A DNA stretch of 64,000 bases. It comes from Siderastrea radians. Taxonomy: Eukaryota; Cnidaria; Anthozoa; Scleractinia; Rhizangiidae. Numbering within the stretch: position 1 is the first letter of the stretch; each line of letters begins with the position of its first letter. Positions 33,801 to 44,754 of the stretch are shown in pieces. The stretch lies in contig OZ024892.1 in assembly GCA_964017195.1 (NCBI GenBank), positions 14,208,071 through 14,272,070 on the forward strand, written 5' to 3'. Both the position numbers and the translations under genes were made by a program. Under the pieces are notes generated by a model. The model made no database searches and was not told the DNA's origin. It saw nothing but the letters and a program-made list of their open reading frames with translations.

Positions 33801-36800
33801 GGAAAAAAAATTATTTGCAGGCTTGCTGTTGTACATGTCCTAGTTGCTAGCTTTCTTTTTTTACAATTCTTTGGTGTCTCTGGTTTGCATTGTTGACAGC
33901 CTTTGGGCTCCTACATCTGTAATGCAGAGCTGCTTGCAAGTAACACATGTTATTGGACAATGGTTGAACAAAAATCTCCTGCATGGCTGATAAACAGTCA
34001 AACCTTCATAGTTGATTATTCAGACTTTCAGCTATCCAAACTTTTCTCTGTTGTCCTAATTTATTCATGGAACTCTCTGAATGATGTGGGTAGCAATTTT
34101 GATGACAAAATGTGTACATTTTGTGAAAAATTACATGTATTTGAAAACTGATAGCGAACACTAGCAGAAAGCTAACATCAAGCATATGGCCATTACTCTT
34201 TTTTCTAAAAATAATTATTGATTTTTGCTCGCCAAAATTATCTCTGGCAAGAAAGCATTCATTCTTCTTGTAGGGCTGCAACGATACACCGATGCATCGG
34301 TCATCTACAATATTTTTTCCAAGGAGACGATTATCGATATTTAAATAAGATATCGCGATGTTACGATACAATAAAATATGCTACATCAACTAATTTGGGA
34401 CATTGCTGTCTTTAATATTCCTTACCCAAGCTCTTAATTTTAGCCCTTGTAAGGCAATTTGATGTTGTGTTATTACTGTGTTAAATTTATAATTATGGAA
34501 ATAAATTATTTTAAAGTAGTGTGAGCTGTTGATAAGTAGTTTTGTCGCCCACATGTATTGTATCATATGTTGTATCATGGCCCTTGTATCGAGATATGTA
34601 TCGTATCGTGGGGAAATGTATCGTTGCAGCCCTTTCTTCTTGATTAACCAGACTGTTGCTTATTTGGACTACCTGACGTATTACCAGCAGTCCCACCTAG
34701 TTTGGATAAATTGTCTTAAATGTGTGAGGTTTCTGTAATCACGTGGCTTTTATGGGGTCAGGTGATTAGCCTGGTGCCCAACCCCCAACCTGAAGGACCA
34801 AGGGCTGTCCTTTGTTTGGTCTCTATCCCTCAACCAGTCCGGCAGAGTTGATCCCACCAGTCCCCACTGGCATAGCTCTTGGGGTCACTGAGACATACAA
34901 GCTCTGTAGGTTACAAGCCCAGACCTGGAGGCCTATGAGCCACAGTATGTAAGCAAGGAGGAGGAGAGGAAGACATTAGGGGCAGGATAGCAAGAGTGAG
35001 GAGAGCGTTTGTGAAGTTAAACAAAGTGTGGAGTTCTAGCAATGTGACGAGGAAGACAAAGATCAGACTATACAAGACACTGGTCAAGCCAGTTTTACTG
35101 TGTGGTTGTGAAACACGGAAAATGAACCAAGATGAGGCTAAGAGAATTGACGTGTTTCAGAATCGATGCTTGAGAAGGATAATAAAGGTTAAATGGCAAT
35201 ATAAGGTTAGGAATAGAGAGTTACTTGAAAGGGCTTACATGGAGAGGTTGAGTGACAATGTAAAAAGATGAAGATGGTGATTCCTAGGGCACATTCTCAG
35301 ACAAGAACCCGACAATGACTGTATCACAGCCCTGACATGGGCCCCGGAGGGGAAGAGAAAGAAGGGTAGGCCAAAGATGATGTGGTAAGGTATGTACAGT
35401 CGAAAAGGAGAGGTCCAGAGGACGATTGTGGCAGTCCTGGAGTGAGGTGCGTACTGCAGCACAAGAGAAGAGTCATTGGAGAATGAGCGTGGAGGCCTTA
35501 TGCGTTATCTTGGCTCAAAGTGGTTAGGTATGGGTACAGGTGCACCCAGTTTGGAAAATTATGGTTTGACTATAATCTCTTTTGTGGATTGACATTAATT
35601 TTTTGCCTGGACAAAATAAATAAATATTAAGTGTTTTTAATACTACTCACTGTCATTTTGTACATGTAGATGAATTTATTTAAAACTTCTTCCTTGAAGC
35701 ATTGTTTTTGTCTAACTGTCATAGTGACTTCAAGAATGTAAATTATTTGTATATGTACATGTAGCCCTGTAACTACATTTTATAGAAACTGTCTCTGCAG
35801 TCAGTTGTTAGTCAAAGTCTTGCCAAAATTATTTCAAAATGAAAGGGGCTATGTCATGGGTATTTTAATGTCTTGTGGTCAAAATTTTGTTCAAATCAAA
35901 ACTAAGATCATTTTCTTATACACAAAATGGTCTTAGAACTCCAAGAATATGACATATTATATACTGTAACAGATGGTTTTTGCTAGACCTGAGGGAAAAC
36001 TTGAAAAAATGGCCCAATTTTTTTCAATTTGCAATCCATTTCCACCCTAACCATCTGTGGCCAAAGGCACTTATTTGCAGTTTCAGTAGCACTAGTGGAC
36101 TTAAAGTTTCAACAAAACTGGGCAATTATTTTGGGTTTCCATCCACACAAACATGTCTTTTGGCTTCTTTAATAATACTACAAAATTATTGGTGACAATT
36201 TTAGCCCCTTTAAGATTCAATTTGGCAGTAATAGGATGATTTTTATCACTTGTAAGTGCCGTTATTTTTTCACATCTAGTTTGACAATGTGAAAAATGTG
36301 CTGAGAACAATTGAGGAGACTGAGGGAGGAAGACTGACTGACACTATAAAGAAGCTATTTCTGCTGTCGGACACTTTGGCAAGGTATACCTCAAACATTT
36401 TATTGACTGCTTTAATAGTCACTTTAACAAGCCATCTTGACATCTGTTTTACCGGCACTCTGATTTTTGACTTTCCTTTGACAGGCAATATGCTTGTATT
36501 TGTTTTATGGCCATCAATAAGATTGAAACAGGAAAGAAAAGGTTAGTACAAATCTAAATACATTTGTATAATTTATATGTTTTTATATCAGGGCTTAATG
36601 GGTGAAAGATAGAGAAAGAGAGACAAAGTGAAGAAATATTTTTTGGGTGTGTTTCTCAGAAAACAACATGAACAGAACAGAAACCAAGCTAAAACCACCA
36701 ACAATCACTACAAATTATCCCACACACAAACTACTTGATGACTCCCTCTGTAGGGCAGGGTGGGTGCCACTGTGCCACTGTGCCACTGTGCCACTGTAGG

Positions 36801-39800
36801 GTATTGTACAAAAAATATCACTCAGATAGAAGTAATTGATGTTATTTAATATTACAAAGAAGTAGTTTACATATGGAAGAGCACCTCAGAATTACCAGAC
36901 TTGGCAAGTTTGAGAATGTTTGGTTGAAAAGACTCTTTTATGACTTTTCAGAAGTAGAGAAAATCCCATAGAAAATAATGTCTCTACTGTAAAAAATTTG
37001 TTCCACCCCCCATTAGCCATGAGCATTTAATTCCTTAAACTCTTCTGTAAATTGTACAATTCTTAGAAATCATTGAATAACCATTAATAACCATAAATAA
37101 ACATTGAATAAGCTTAAATTTTATTTTAGATCTTGGTCATCTGGCTTGTTCCAAACTTGTCACGATTACCATTTCGGGTGTTCATTGGATGACAGACACA
37201 GACTTAAAAAAACAGTGTTTTGTGTCCAGTCTCTCAAGTGGCCAATGCCTTGCCCCTCTTGAATATCGTGTGGCAGTAAATTTTTACGGGTTCTAATTTT
37301 TGTGATTTTTGCATTTTTGTTCGCAATCCGCAAAGAAAATTCCTGCAAAATAAAATTACCGCAATTTTTTTCCCGCAAAAATTTACTCCACTGTAGAAAT
37401 TTAATATATACAAAAATACTGGTTTGAAGGAGAAAATGCCACAGATAACTCGGTGGATAATACGTCAAGTGGTACCTATTTATTGCGGATCCCTGATAAT
37501 AGAGTGACACTGATTGATCTGTCGTACATTCGTATGATGTTTTATCTGTATTTCGACCAGTTGCATGTACTCAAGTAAAAACGAAAATGTTATCAATTGC
37601 GTTTAAACCCGACTTCTAGAAAATCGCAAAAATTAATTCCCAGCGACAAAAACCAGTCTTTTCCAATCGCAAAAATTAGTTCCCGCAAAACACAAAAAAT
37701 CGCCAATCCGCAGAATTAAACTCCCGCAAAAATTAAGTGCCACACGGTAATTAACCTGTACAATGTTTCCTTTTTCATTTGTGAGCATTTATGGATGTGT
37801 AAATCTTATTTTTCTTAACAAACTGCTAGGCTGTTGTACCTGACGTTTGATGACCTTGTTTTCTGTGCTGAGCAGATGTTGGATCACTGGACTGTTGGAT
37901 CAGTTGAAGGATCTTCTGGTAAGCTGAGATGGTTCTCAAGAATGATTAACATTCTGTTGCCTGCTGGCACTGTTTGTGTCAACTAGATAGGTTGTGATGA
38001 TATTTTCCTCACAACTCCAAGACTTACATGGTGATGCTTATCACCTATTTTTATCAGTTTACACAGTTTTTGCTAACACGATGTAGTTGTAGAAAACTTG
38101 CCATGTTTATGTGTGCTTCTGCACTTGCCCACCCATACCAAGCAAGCAATCCTGAATAGTAGGTACGTGTAGGTCGTTTAGTGTTGGTTGCCAAATTTTA
38201 AAAATACTTCAGTCGATCTGTGTTGGAATTTGAATATGTACTAATTCCCTGTGCACGCTTAGATAACTTTCTTTTTTCTTTTTATATTTACGTAACATTA
38301 TTTTGATATGTGCTTTTGTCAGTGAAATAAAGATTACTATTACTACTACTATTACTATTACTGTTTGAGCTCCATCAAAGAAGTGGATGTAAGTGTATGC
38401 TTTAGTTGGCCAAGTTTCCAACTTGGATTAGGGACCGGTCGTTATTTAGAGGTGGGGGAGGGCTGGTGCAAATAGGGGGGGGGGGGCAATGATTTTTATG
38501 CAGGAAAAAAAAGGGGGGACACATAAATTTATGCATGCATATTAGGGAGCTTTGTTATACAAATTGGGGTAAGAGGGGGGGGAGGGTAAGCAAAAAATGT
38601 GCTTCAAAAAGGGGAGGGTCAGGAGAATTTGAACATGGCCTCCCTCCGTTTGCACCAGCCCTCCCTCCCCTCTAAATAATGACCGGTCTCTTAAGGCTGC
38701 CAGTAAAGGCTGGAGGTAGGGGAGTTTCCCCAGCGATTACCATTTTGACCTCCTTCAACTTTGATGGACAATCAAAGGATCCTATGGGCGAATCGTTAAT
38801 GCTACATGTAGGTGCCTTTTAGTAAAAGCCGAACTTCGAATAGGGCTGTAACGATGCATTTTCCCACGATTCGATACATATCTCGATACAACAGGCACGA
38901 TACGATACACGATACGACATATTGCTGTGCGCGACAAAACTAGTTACCAACAACTTACACTTCTTTTAAATAATTTATTTCCATAATAATAAATTTAACA
39001 CAGTAATAACACAACGTCAAACCGCCTTACAAGGGCTAAAATGTAGAGCTTGGGTATGGAATATTCCCAAATTTGTTGATGTATTATATTGTATTGTATC
39101 GTAATATCGCAATATCTCATTTATATATCGATACTGGTATCGTTGGAAAAAATATCGTGGTTAGCCGATGCATCGGTGTATTGTTGCAGCCCTACTTTCG
39201 AATAACCATGTCGAGAATGTTGCCCTTCTCCCATACCGTTTGTGCTGTCCAGTATCATGATTCTCAGTTTCTTTCGATTGTTTTTGAGACGTCACTATAA
39301 CTACGTATTGACGTCTCAAAAGCGAGCCAGTGATTGGTTGAAAATTTCGCGCCGTTTCTGTTGGGCTCCTTCCTAAAAAAAAACAGAAATTCAAAGTTTT
39401 TGGTCAAAAGCGGCCAGAAATGTAACCTACTTTGCCGTTTGAAAGATAAAGAAAGCGATATTCAACTTTAAAGTCAATGTTATCGAAAAGGCAAGATAAG
39501 ACGAATCTTACAACGTGTTTTCATTTCTTTTTAACAGTTTGTTTTTGTCGAGGTGTTGTTGTCAGTCGAATGTCTGAACATGTAGACACTGCTTCTGACA
39601 ATGCTGTTTTTTTTTTCCTGAATGTTTTTCTTCCCGAGCCCTTTCAAATATTAGTGACAGCCATGTTGGATTGACTTGGATATTCCGCCTGCTGCGTGTT
39701 GAATCCTGTTTTAAACTGCAACTTAATTTATCTACTAACACACTAACAATTTTTTTTTGCACTAGATATCAAACTCTGTCTAAATGTTCTAGTGAAATAA

Positions 39801-42800
39801 CATTTTTTCCACTAATTGCCCTTCAACAGCTTCCAGTCTGATTAAAAACGTTAACAAGATCATCGTCTGTAAGCATTGGATTCTCAATTTTAAATTATTG
39901 CACAAAAGTCATGATGATGTTTCTCCTTACTGTAAAAATATACGCCAAGAGTTTTACTGCCCAGTTTATAATTTCACATGCAACACTGGTGTGCACAAGA
40001 AATAAAAATATTAAGACACTTATTCATTGCTCATTGCAGGTGGTAGCTTTATTGTATTGATTAAGGGTGCGTTCTTTTGGGACTATTCTGGCTATTCTTA
40101 TTCCGGTTTAGGAATAACAGAATACACGGAATTTCAATTTCGAAAAGAACGCTTCTTCTGAAAACAGAATACCCATGGCGGAGGTGAACTGAGAACTACT
40201 ATGTCTGCGCACGCACAGGCGGCCGCGTAGCGGATTTCCCGCCAAAAATTTCCCAAAAGAACACGTATTCTGGCTATTCCGAGTAAACTGTATTCCTTTC
40301 ATTCTGTTCATTCTGCTATCGGGAGCAGAATGAACGGAATGATATTCCGTTCATTCCGAAAACGGAATCGCTCCCAAAAGAAGACAAATACCGTCTATTC
40401 CGAGTATTCCTATTCCGGAATAGTCCCAAAAGAACGCGCCCTAAGTAATTTATGATCAATATTATTGTGACTTCTAACAACTAGTATTAAATTCTCAATG
40501 TCGGTTTTTGAATGTCCAGCTTTCTTATTGGTCCACTGCACACAGGTAACCAGCGAATAACCCTGCGTTCAGTTTTGCCTCATAAGGAAATTGGATGCCA
40601 TCGGCGTTCAAACGTTTGAAATGCCGCGTGGCAAAAGTTTTGCCTTTTGCGTGGATGATGCGTGTTTCACGTCCCGCTGGACTTGATTACGGGAGAAAAT
40701 AAAAACTAACCGTAGCCTGCTCCAGCGACTGGCATTCACTTGAGGGTTTTTTTGTTCTTCACATGAAGGCATACGAGATAAGGTGCTTTATTAACCTGTA
40801 TTCATTCCACATTTTCTTTAGCTGCGGATGTGGGGGATACTGGTGCAGAGTTTGACAGAGTTTTCCTGCAAGAGTTGAGGGATCTGAAAGTATTTGTTAA
40901 CGACAGAGAAATAGTGGAGGAGCACAAAAGGTAAACAAAGAGTTGTTTGTAGTAAAATACTAACACCAGCAGTACTACTCGAATGTCCACTCAATATCAC
41001 CGACTTCGGAGAAGTGGGCTTCCTGCTAAAGTATTATTATTATTATGTTATTATGTAACAGCTCACGACAGTATTACCAGGGCTCGACACTAACAGTGGT
41101 CTGCTGGCCAATGGCCTGTAGAAAAAACACTTTGGCCAGCAGAAATTTGGAACAACTGGCCATTTTGGCCTGGAGAAAATTTTGTAAACAATTTACTTGA
41201 TTAATTTTGAATTATTTGTGCACCTTACTAAGTGAACGTTTAAAACAAAAAACGTTTTCAAGTTATGGTGCTACAAATTAAAAAACAAGCAGGAATCGTA
41301 TCTCCACCTTGTTGACTGGGTTGATCCTGAAGCCATGTTGGTCAGTCTCTTTTATAACTGTTTAGAAGTTATTCTTATTACAAACTAGTTAATAGAAACG
41401 TTTGTCATTAAGATTGAGTTGTTCCTACGTGTGGCCAGTAAAACTTACATTATGGCCAGTTGAAATCTGACTGGGGTGGTCAATGGGCCAGTACTCCACA
41501 AAGTTAATTTCAAGCCCTGAGTATTGTCATTATTGTTCTGTGTTTTTCAGTTTGGTTTGCAGTGACATAGGCAAAAGATTCACCAAAAAGCTTGCAAAGT
41601 CTGTGGAGGCAAATTTCAAGGTACACTGTCAAGTGTCAAAATGTCCTCAGCCTCTTTGTGCAACTATATTCTCTCGTTAAACTATTTCTAGGGGACTTCC
41701 TCAAGAAGAACCTTTGGTATATCACAGCTGGTCTTTAGTTGTCTCAAGTTTAACCAGTTACCTGGGTAGTCTGTATCCAGAGATTTTTTTTGTGTCCTTT
41801 TGTCGGTAGTGTGGTCCGCCCAAATTACGAGGGGTGAAGTCGCGTAAATATATTAGGCGCGAACAAAAAGAGAAAGAAATCTACCGAGAGTAACGGAGTT
41901 TTCAAACTTTCGTTCTCGTTCGGTCTGTAACTGTTTTGTGCTGTTGGTGACTCTCCTGCCATTTAGAAAATCCAGTATGCTAAAAAAAAGTGCATTTGAA
42001 TCGATGACAGCTCAAATTCTAGCCCCTCTCGTTTTGCGTGAAACTCCACTGCTCTCTGAGACTGTTGTGCGCTGTCGAAGAGTTCCATGGTTTGACTTCC
42101 GTCAGGAACCATTTCTCAGTTTGCGCATGCAGCGCCATGCTCGTGACAAATCATGGAAACTATTTTTACCTACAACAAGGACGTGCGTAGCTTATCTTCA
42201 TGTGTATATTTATTATGATTTTCAATGTTTTCATCTTTAGAATCTCTGTAGATGTCTGCTTAACATTGCAGCTGGTCTTATTCACAGTAAAGAGGTTAAG
42301 GATGTTTTAAGCGACTTTGTAGAAAAGGTAACTTACCCCAAAGTTAAAGCGCCGGGCATACAGGAGTCATATTCGACCGCAATTCCAGTTACTTTCTCCG
42401 TGCGAATGTATCTTGTTGTATACGAACATGACCAAACAAAGCGTTATGCGATCTTGATACTCGTCTGGTAAAATTTGATCTTGAGCCTAAAGCCGACAAT
42501 GGTCGCCAGAGGCAAAATGATCGTCCCTCGAAGGGTGACGAAATTTCAAGATCGCATAACGCATTGTTTGGTCACTTTCGCGTCGTTCCTATCAGCAAGA
42601 TGGATTTGCGCTGTGAAATTCACTGGAAAATAGTTATAGTCAAATATGACTCCTCTGCGCCCTACGATTTAAGTTACGGACACTCAACTTTTATTTGAGC
42701 ACGTTTTTCCACGATATCGTCGCAATAGTCGTTGAAACACTGGCATGACGCATTTAACTGCGTGCTAGATTTTGCTTTGAGCTTTAAAAGAGACACGTTG

Positions 42801-43967
42801 CGCACGAAACATGAAGTAATTTAAAGAACAGGACAAACTCTCTGTGGGTTCGTTGAAGAGAAGAAAAACCTGTCTTCAACTGATCCACATGAACGAGTAA
42901 ATCATTGCGTGTTCTAGACTCGCGTTTTAAATGGTTTGAGCATCCTCAATTTCTTATTACATGGTTTTCTCTCAGGCAGATTTCTGTCTTACATGGAGAA
43001 ATCTTTGACAGAACTCCTTAAGACCTATCGCCACACCTCATTTATGATGACGTTTCATTTCCCTTTTTCTTTTTTTGCAACAGTTTATCGAGCCATGTAA
43101 ACAGCTTGAATGGGACGCTAAAGAGACTGAAATGTTCCTTGGTTCTTTAGTGGATACAAGTGTCAAACTGGACTCGTTATACAAGTAAGTTTATTTCAAA
43201 CTGGGCGTGTCACCTGCCTCGTACCCAGGCGCTTCTGAGGTTCTTGTCATGAGATCGCAAGGCACTAAGGGAAGACTTAACGGAAAACGCGTTTTTTTCA
43301 GCTTTCCCATGACCCCTTGCGCCTCGCCAAAATCCCGCCTAGAAAAAGAAGCGCCTGGGTACGCGGCAGGCCAGTCACCTTGTCGTGGTGGAAACGAACC
43401 TAAGGGTTCCCAGTGATCTATCTCAAGCACTGTATTGGCTAAGGCTTAAGCGTTGTACCCTGCCACTGGTTCAGCCTTGCAGGATTAATCCTTCAGTTTG
43501 GGGTATGGGTTGGGGAAATTCTCCCGATTACAGAAACGCTTTGGGGCCTTAAATGCCACCCAGGGTAAGGAAACCTTGGTAATTATGCGACGAATTTTCT
43601 TTCTGTATTATGATTACGACTGGGAAAACTAACAATGCCGTGGTAGTGGGGATCAGCTTAGTAAGGATAACTAACGAGGGAGACTGAGGGAAATACACGG
43701 TGAAACAAAGCACTCAGGGACGTTAACATGGCCTCATATTATTTGGCATAATTTTTGTTGAATGATGTCCAACTGTTTCTCATCGTAGGGCTTAAGAATT
43801 TGGAACCGATGTTTACTTAACTCAACTTATCAAAAAATGAATAAAAATGCGCTAACTGTAGCTTCTGTTCTTTATCCAATAGGAGCAGCCTAGAACGCCT
43901 GATCCCTGTGTATTCCCGTTTCATGACCGTGTCACAAAAGTGTATTGTGAGGATGTACCACGAGTGA
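30848..43967 (+). CDS. FIBP: Acidic FGF intracellular-binding protein homologue
   Basis: Eleven phase-consistent exons: 30848-30929, 32452-32650, 33387-33513, 36280-36383, 36485-36541, 37830-37918, 40822-40930, 41551-41620, 42241-42327, 43084-43184 and 43883-43967 (TGA). The product is 369 aa, close to the vertebrate length (about 360), and colinear with it throughout. Recognised blocks include [110 protein letters not shown] and FVEKFIEPC. FIBP binds acidic FGF inside cells and is linked to proliferation control; it has no catalytic domain. The gene looks intact. Introns carry at least eight short transposons and a LINE fragment. A possible poly(A) signal is at 44629. Confidence 0.95.
31320..32451 (+). 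other. Part of FIBP intron 1, no conserved exon
   Basis: Contains a frame opening VTDEKRTF after a CTTGTAG acceptor (31784), which superficially suits the second FIBP exon, but the exon at 32452 fits better in phase and length. The rest is AT-rich intron with G-rich patches near 31510. Confidence 0.5.
33551..33825. mobile_element. 275-bp MITE in FIBP intron 3, CTGTTG duplication
   Basis: Terminal repeats CAAGCCTGCAAATAA (33551-33565) and TTATTTGCAGGCTTG (33811-33825) are perfect. The flanks CTGTTG (33545-33550 and 33826-33831) are a direct duplication, marking an insertion. Superfamily unassigned. Confidence 0.75.
34271..34634. mobile_element. hAT-type MITE with 8-bp duplication, FIBP intron 3
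   Basis: The ends read TAGGGCTGCAACGATAC inward (AAGGGCTGCAACGATAC from the right), and the exact 8-base duplication TCTTCTTG lies at 34263-34270 and 34635-34642. Interior TATCGATA/GATACGATAC motifs have no coding capacity. A second, inverted copy is at 38841-39194. Confidence 0.9.
34960..35530 (+). pseudogene. Non-LTR retrotransposon reverse transcriptase, C-terminal fragment
   Basis: A readable stretch ([39 protein letters not shown]) is the conserved region after the reverse transcriptase domain of LINE-like elements, where YGCETW is usual and CGCETR appears here. It continues in broken frames as [24 protein letters not shown]. Several stops make it dead. It sits in FIBP intron 3. Confidence 0.75.
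36765..36799. repeat. GTGCCACT 8-bp tandem repeat
   Basis: Four perfect head-to-tail copies of GTGCCACT in FIBP intron 5. Confidence 0.85.
37267..37746. mobile_element. 480-bp MITE with CGTGTGGCA ends, FIBP intron 5
   Basis: Ends CGTGTGGCAGTAAATTTTTA and the complement of TTAATTTTTGCGGG...; the right edge is TGCCACACG (37738-37746). Subterminal TCGCAAAAATTA and CCCGCAAAAA units repeat in both halves. It ends about 85 bases before FIBP exon 6. Confidence 0.75.
38431..38690. mobile_element. 260-bp PIF/Harbinger-like MITE, FIBP intron 6
   Basis: Inverted ends GGGACCGGTCGTTATTTAGA and the complement of CTAAATAATGACCGGTCTC. The 3-base flank TTA is duplicated (38428-38430, 38691-38693), as for PIF/Harbinger. 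It contains a 12-base G run at 38475-38486. Confidence 0.8.
38841..39194. mobile_element. hAT-type MITE, inverted copy, FIBP intron 6
   Basis: The ends TAGGGCTGTAACGATGCAT and CCGATGCATCGGTGTATTG...CAGCCCTA match the element at 34271-34634 in reverse orientation. The flanks ACTTCGAA and CTTTCGAA differ at one or two positions, an aged 8-base duplication. Confidence 0.85.
40065..40441. mobile_element. 377-bp PIF/Harbinger-like MITE, FIBP intron 6
   Basis: Inverted ends GGGTGCGTTCTTTTGGGAC and the complement of AGTCCCAAAAGAACGCGCCC. TAA is duplicated at 40062-40064 and 40442-40444. Internal CGGAATNNNCGGAAT motifs are frequent. The terminal GGGxGCGTT is typical of Harbinger ends. Confidence 0.85.
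41078..41519. mobile_element. hAT-like MITE with CAGGGCTCGA ends, FIBP intron 7
   Basis: The left end is CAGGGCTCGACACTAAC and the right end the complement of GTTAATTTCAAGCCCTG. The 8-base flanks AGTATTAC and AGTATTGT agree at six positions. Internal GGCCAGTAAAACTTA/TGGCCAG units repeat. It ends 31 bases ahead of FIBP exon 8, inside its branch-point zone. Confidence 0.8.
42354..42663. mobile_element. Folded MITE in FIBP intron 9
   Basis: Outer arms GGGCATACAGGAGTCATATT and the complement of CAAATATGACTCCTCTGCGC, plus a second inner pair (ACCAAACAAAGCGTTATGCG and CGCATAACGCATTGTTTGGT), make the whole unit a long hairpin. It begins 27 bases after the exon 9 donor. Confidence 0.75.
43219..43369. 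mobile_element. Small MITE in FIBP intron 10
   Basis: Inverted ends CTCGTACCCAGGCGCTTCT and AGAAGCGCCTGGGTACG lie about 150 bases apart, starting 35 bases after the exon 10 donor. The short frames on both strands here are by-products. Confidence 0.7.
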
Positions 43968-44754
43968 TTAAGTTAAAAGGTGTCAAGCAAGTTTGTGGTC
44001 AAGTTCCCACAGCGCTGACACGATACTAGTCACGGATTTGGAGGGGAGAGTCCCAGATAACACTAACTAGTCTGTGTGGCTTAGCTGTTTGCTAAGGCAA
44101 GGTTTAAGAGGCCGAGCCACGAAGGAAATGGGAAAGAGTCAAGTTTGGCTCCTCCCCATTCCCTTGGTTTTCCGTATTAAGAACTTCGCTGCTCAGCTTT
44201 GCCTTTTCGTGAGTAGTACGCCAAATACGCAGGCTAAACAGCAAGGGAGTGTTCGTTATAAACCCTTGGACTAAAGATGTCAGAATATCGATTTGTGGGT
44301 GTGGCAAACATGCCAGGGAGCCGTCGGGAAGAGGTGGGGTGCGAACCTGTGATAGATTTTTACCTAAATTAACAAAGCGTTCTACGAAATGAATCGTTTG
44401 AAACTTCAGCAGATTCTGAGAGAAATGCATGTAAAGTTGAAGTCAAGTAATCATGCAAAAATGAAGAAACAAAGTTGAACTTGTTGTTTAAACTCACTAG
44501 GCGTCCAGGACAATGGCAATTTCGTGCTCAAGATTATCATGTAGTGTAGTCTTCAACATTGAGAACATTCACTTGTTTATATCGATTATTTCTTGTAAAT
44601 AACTTAGTACTAAAGGACACTGAGTATAAATAAATTGTTGTAGAAAACAAAGGTGTAGTCCAGTAATAATACTTAAATTCTAATTGAACATGAAAACTTA
44701 AGTGTTCTACTTAACTTCAAGTAGAACAAGATGCTTCACCAGAGAACTTCGCTA
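43968..44754. other. FIBP-TAF6L convergent intergenic region
   Basis: 787 bases between the two stop codons, holding both 3' UTRs. AATAAA on the + strand at 44629 suits FIBP. No clear AATAAA on the minus strand was found for TAF6L. Confidence 0.6.

Noticed and set aside
41938..42240. 100-codon plus frame ending at FIBP exon 9
   Set aside because: Intronic; not in phase with the FIBP exons and with no conserved residues.
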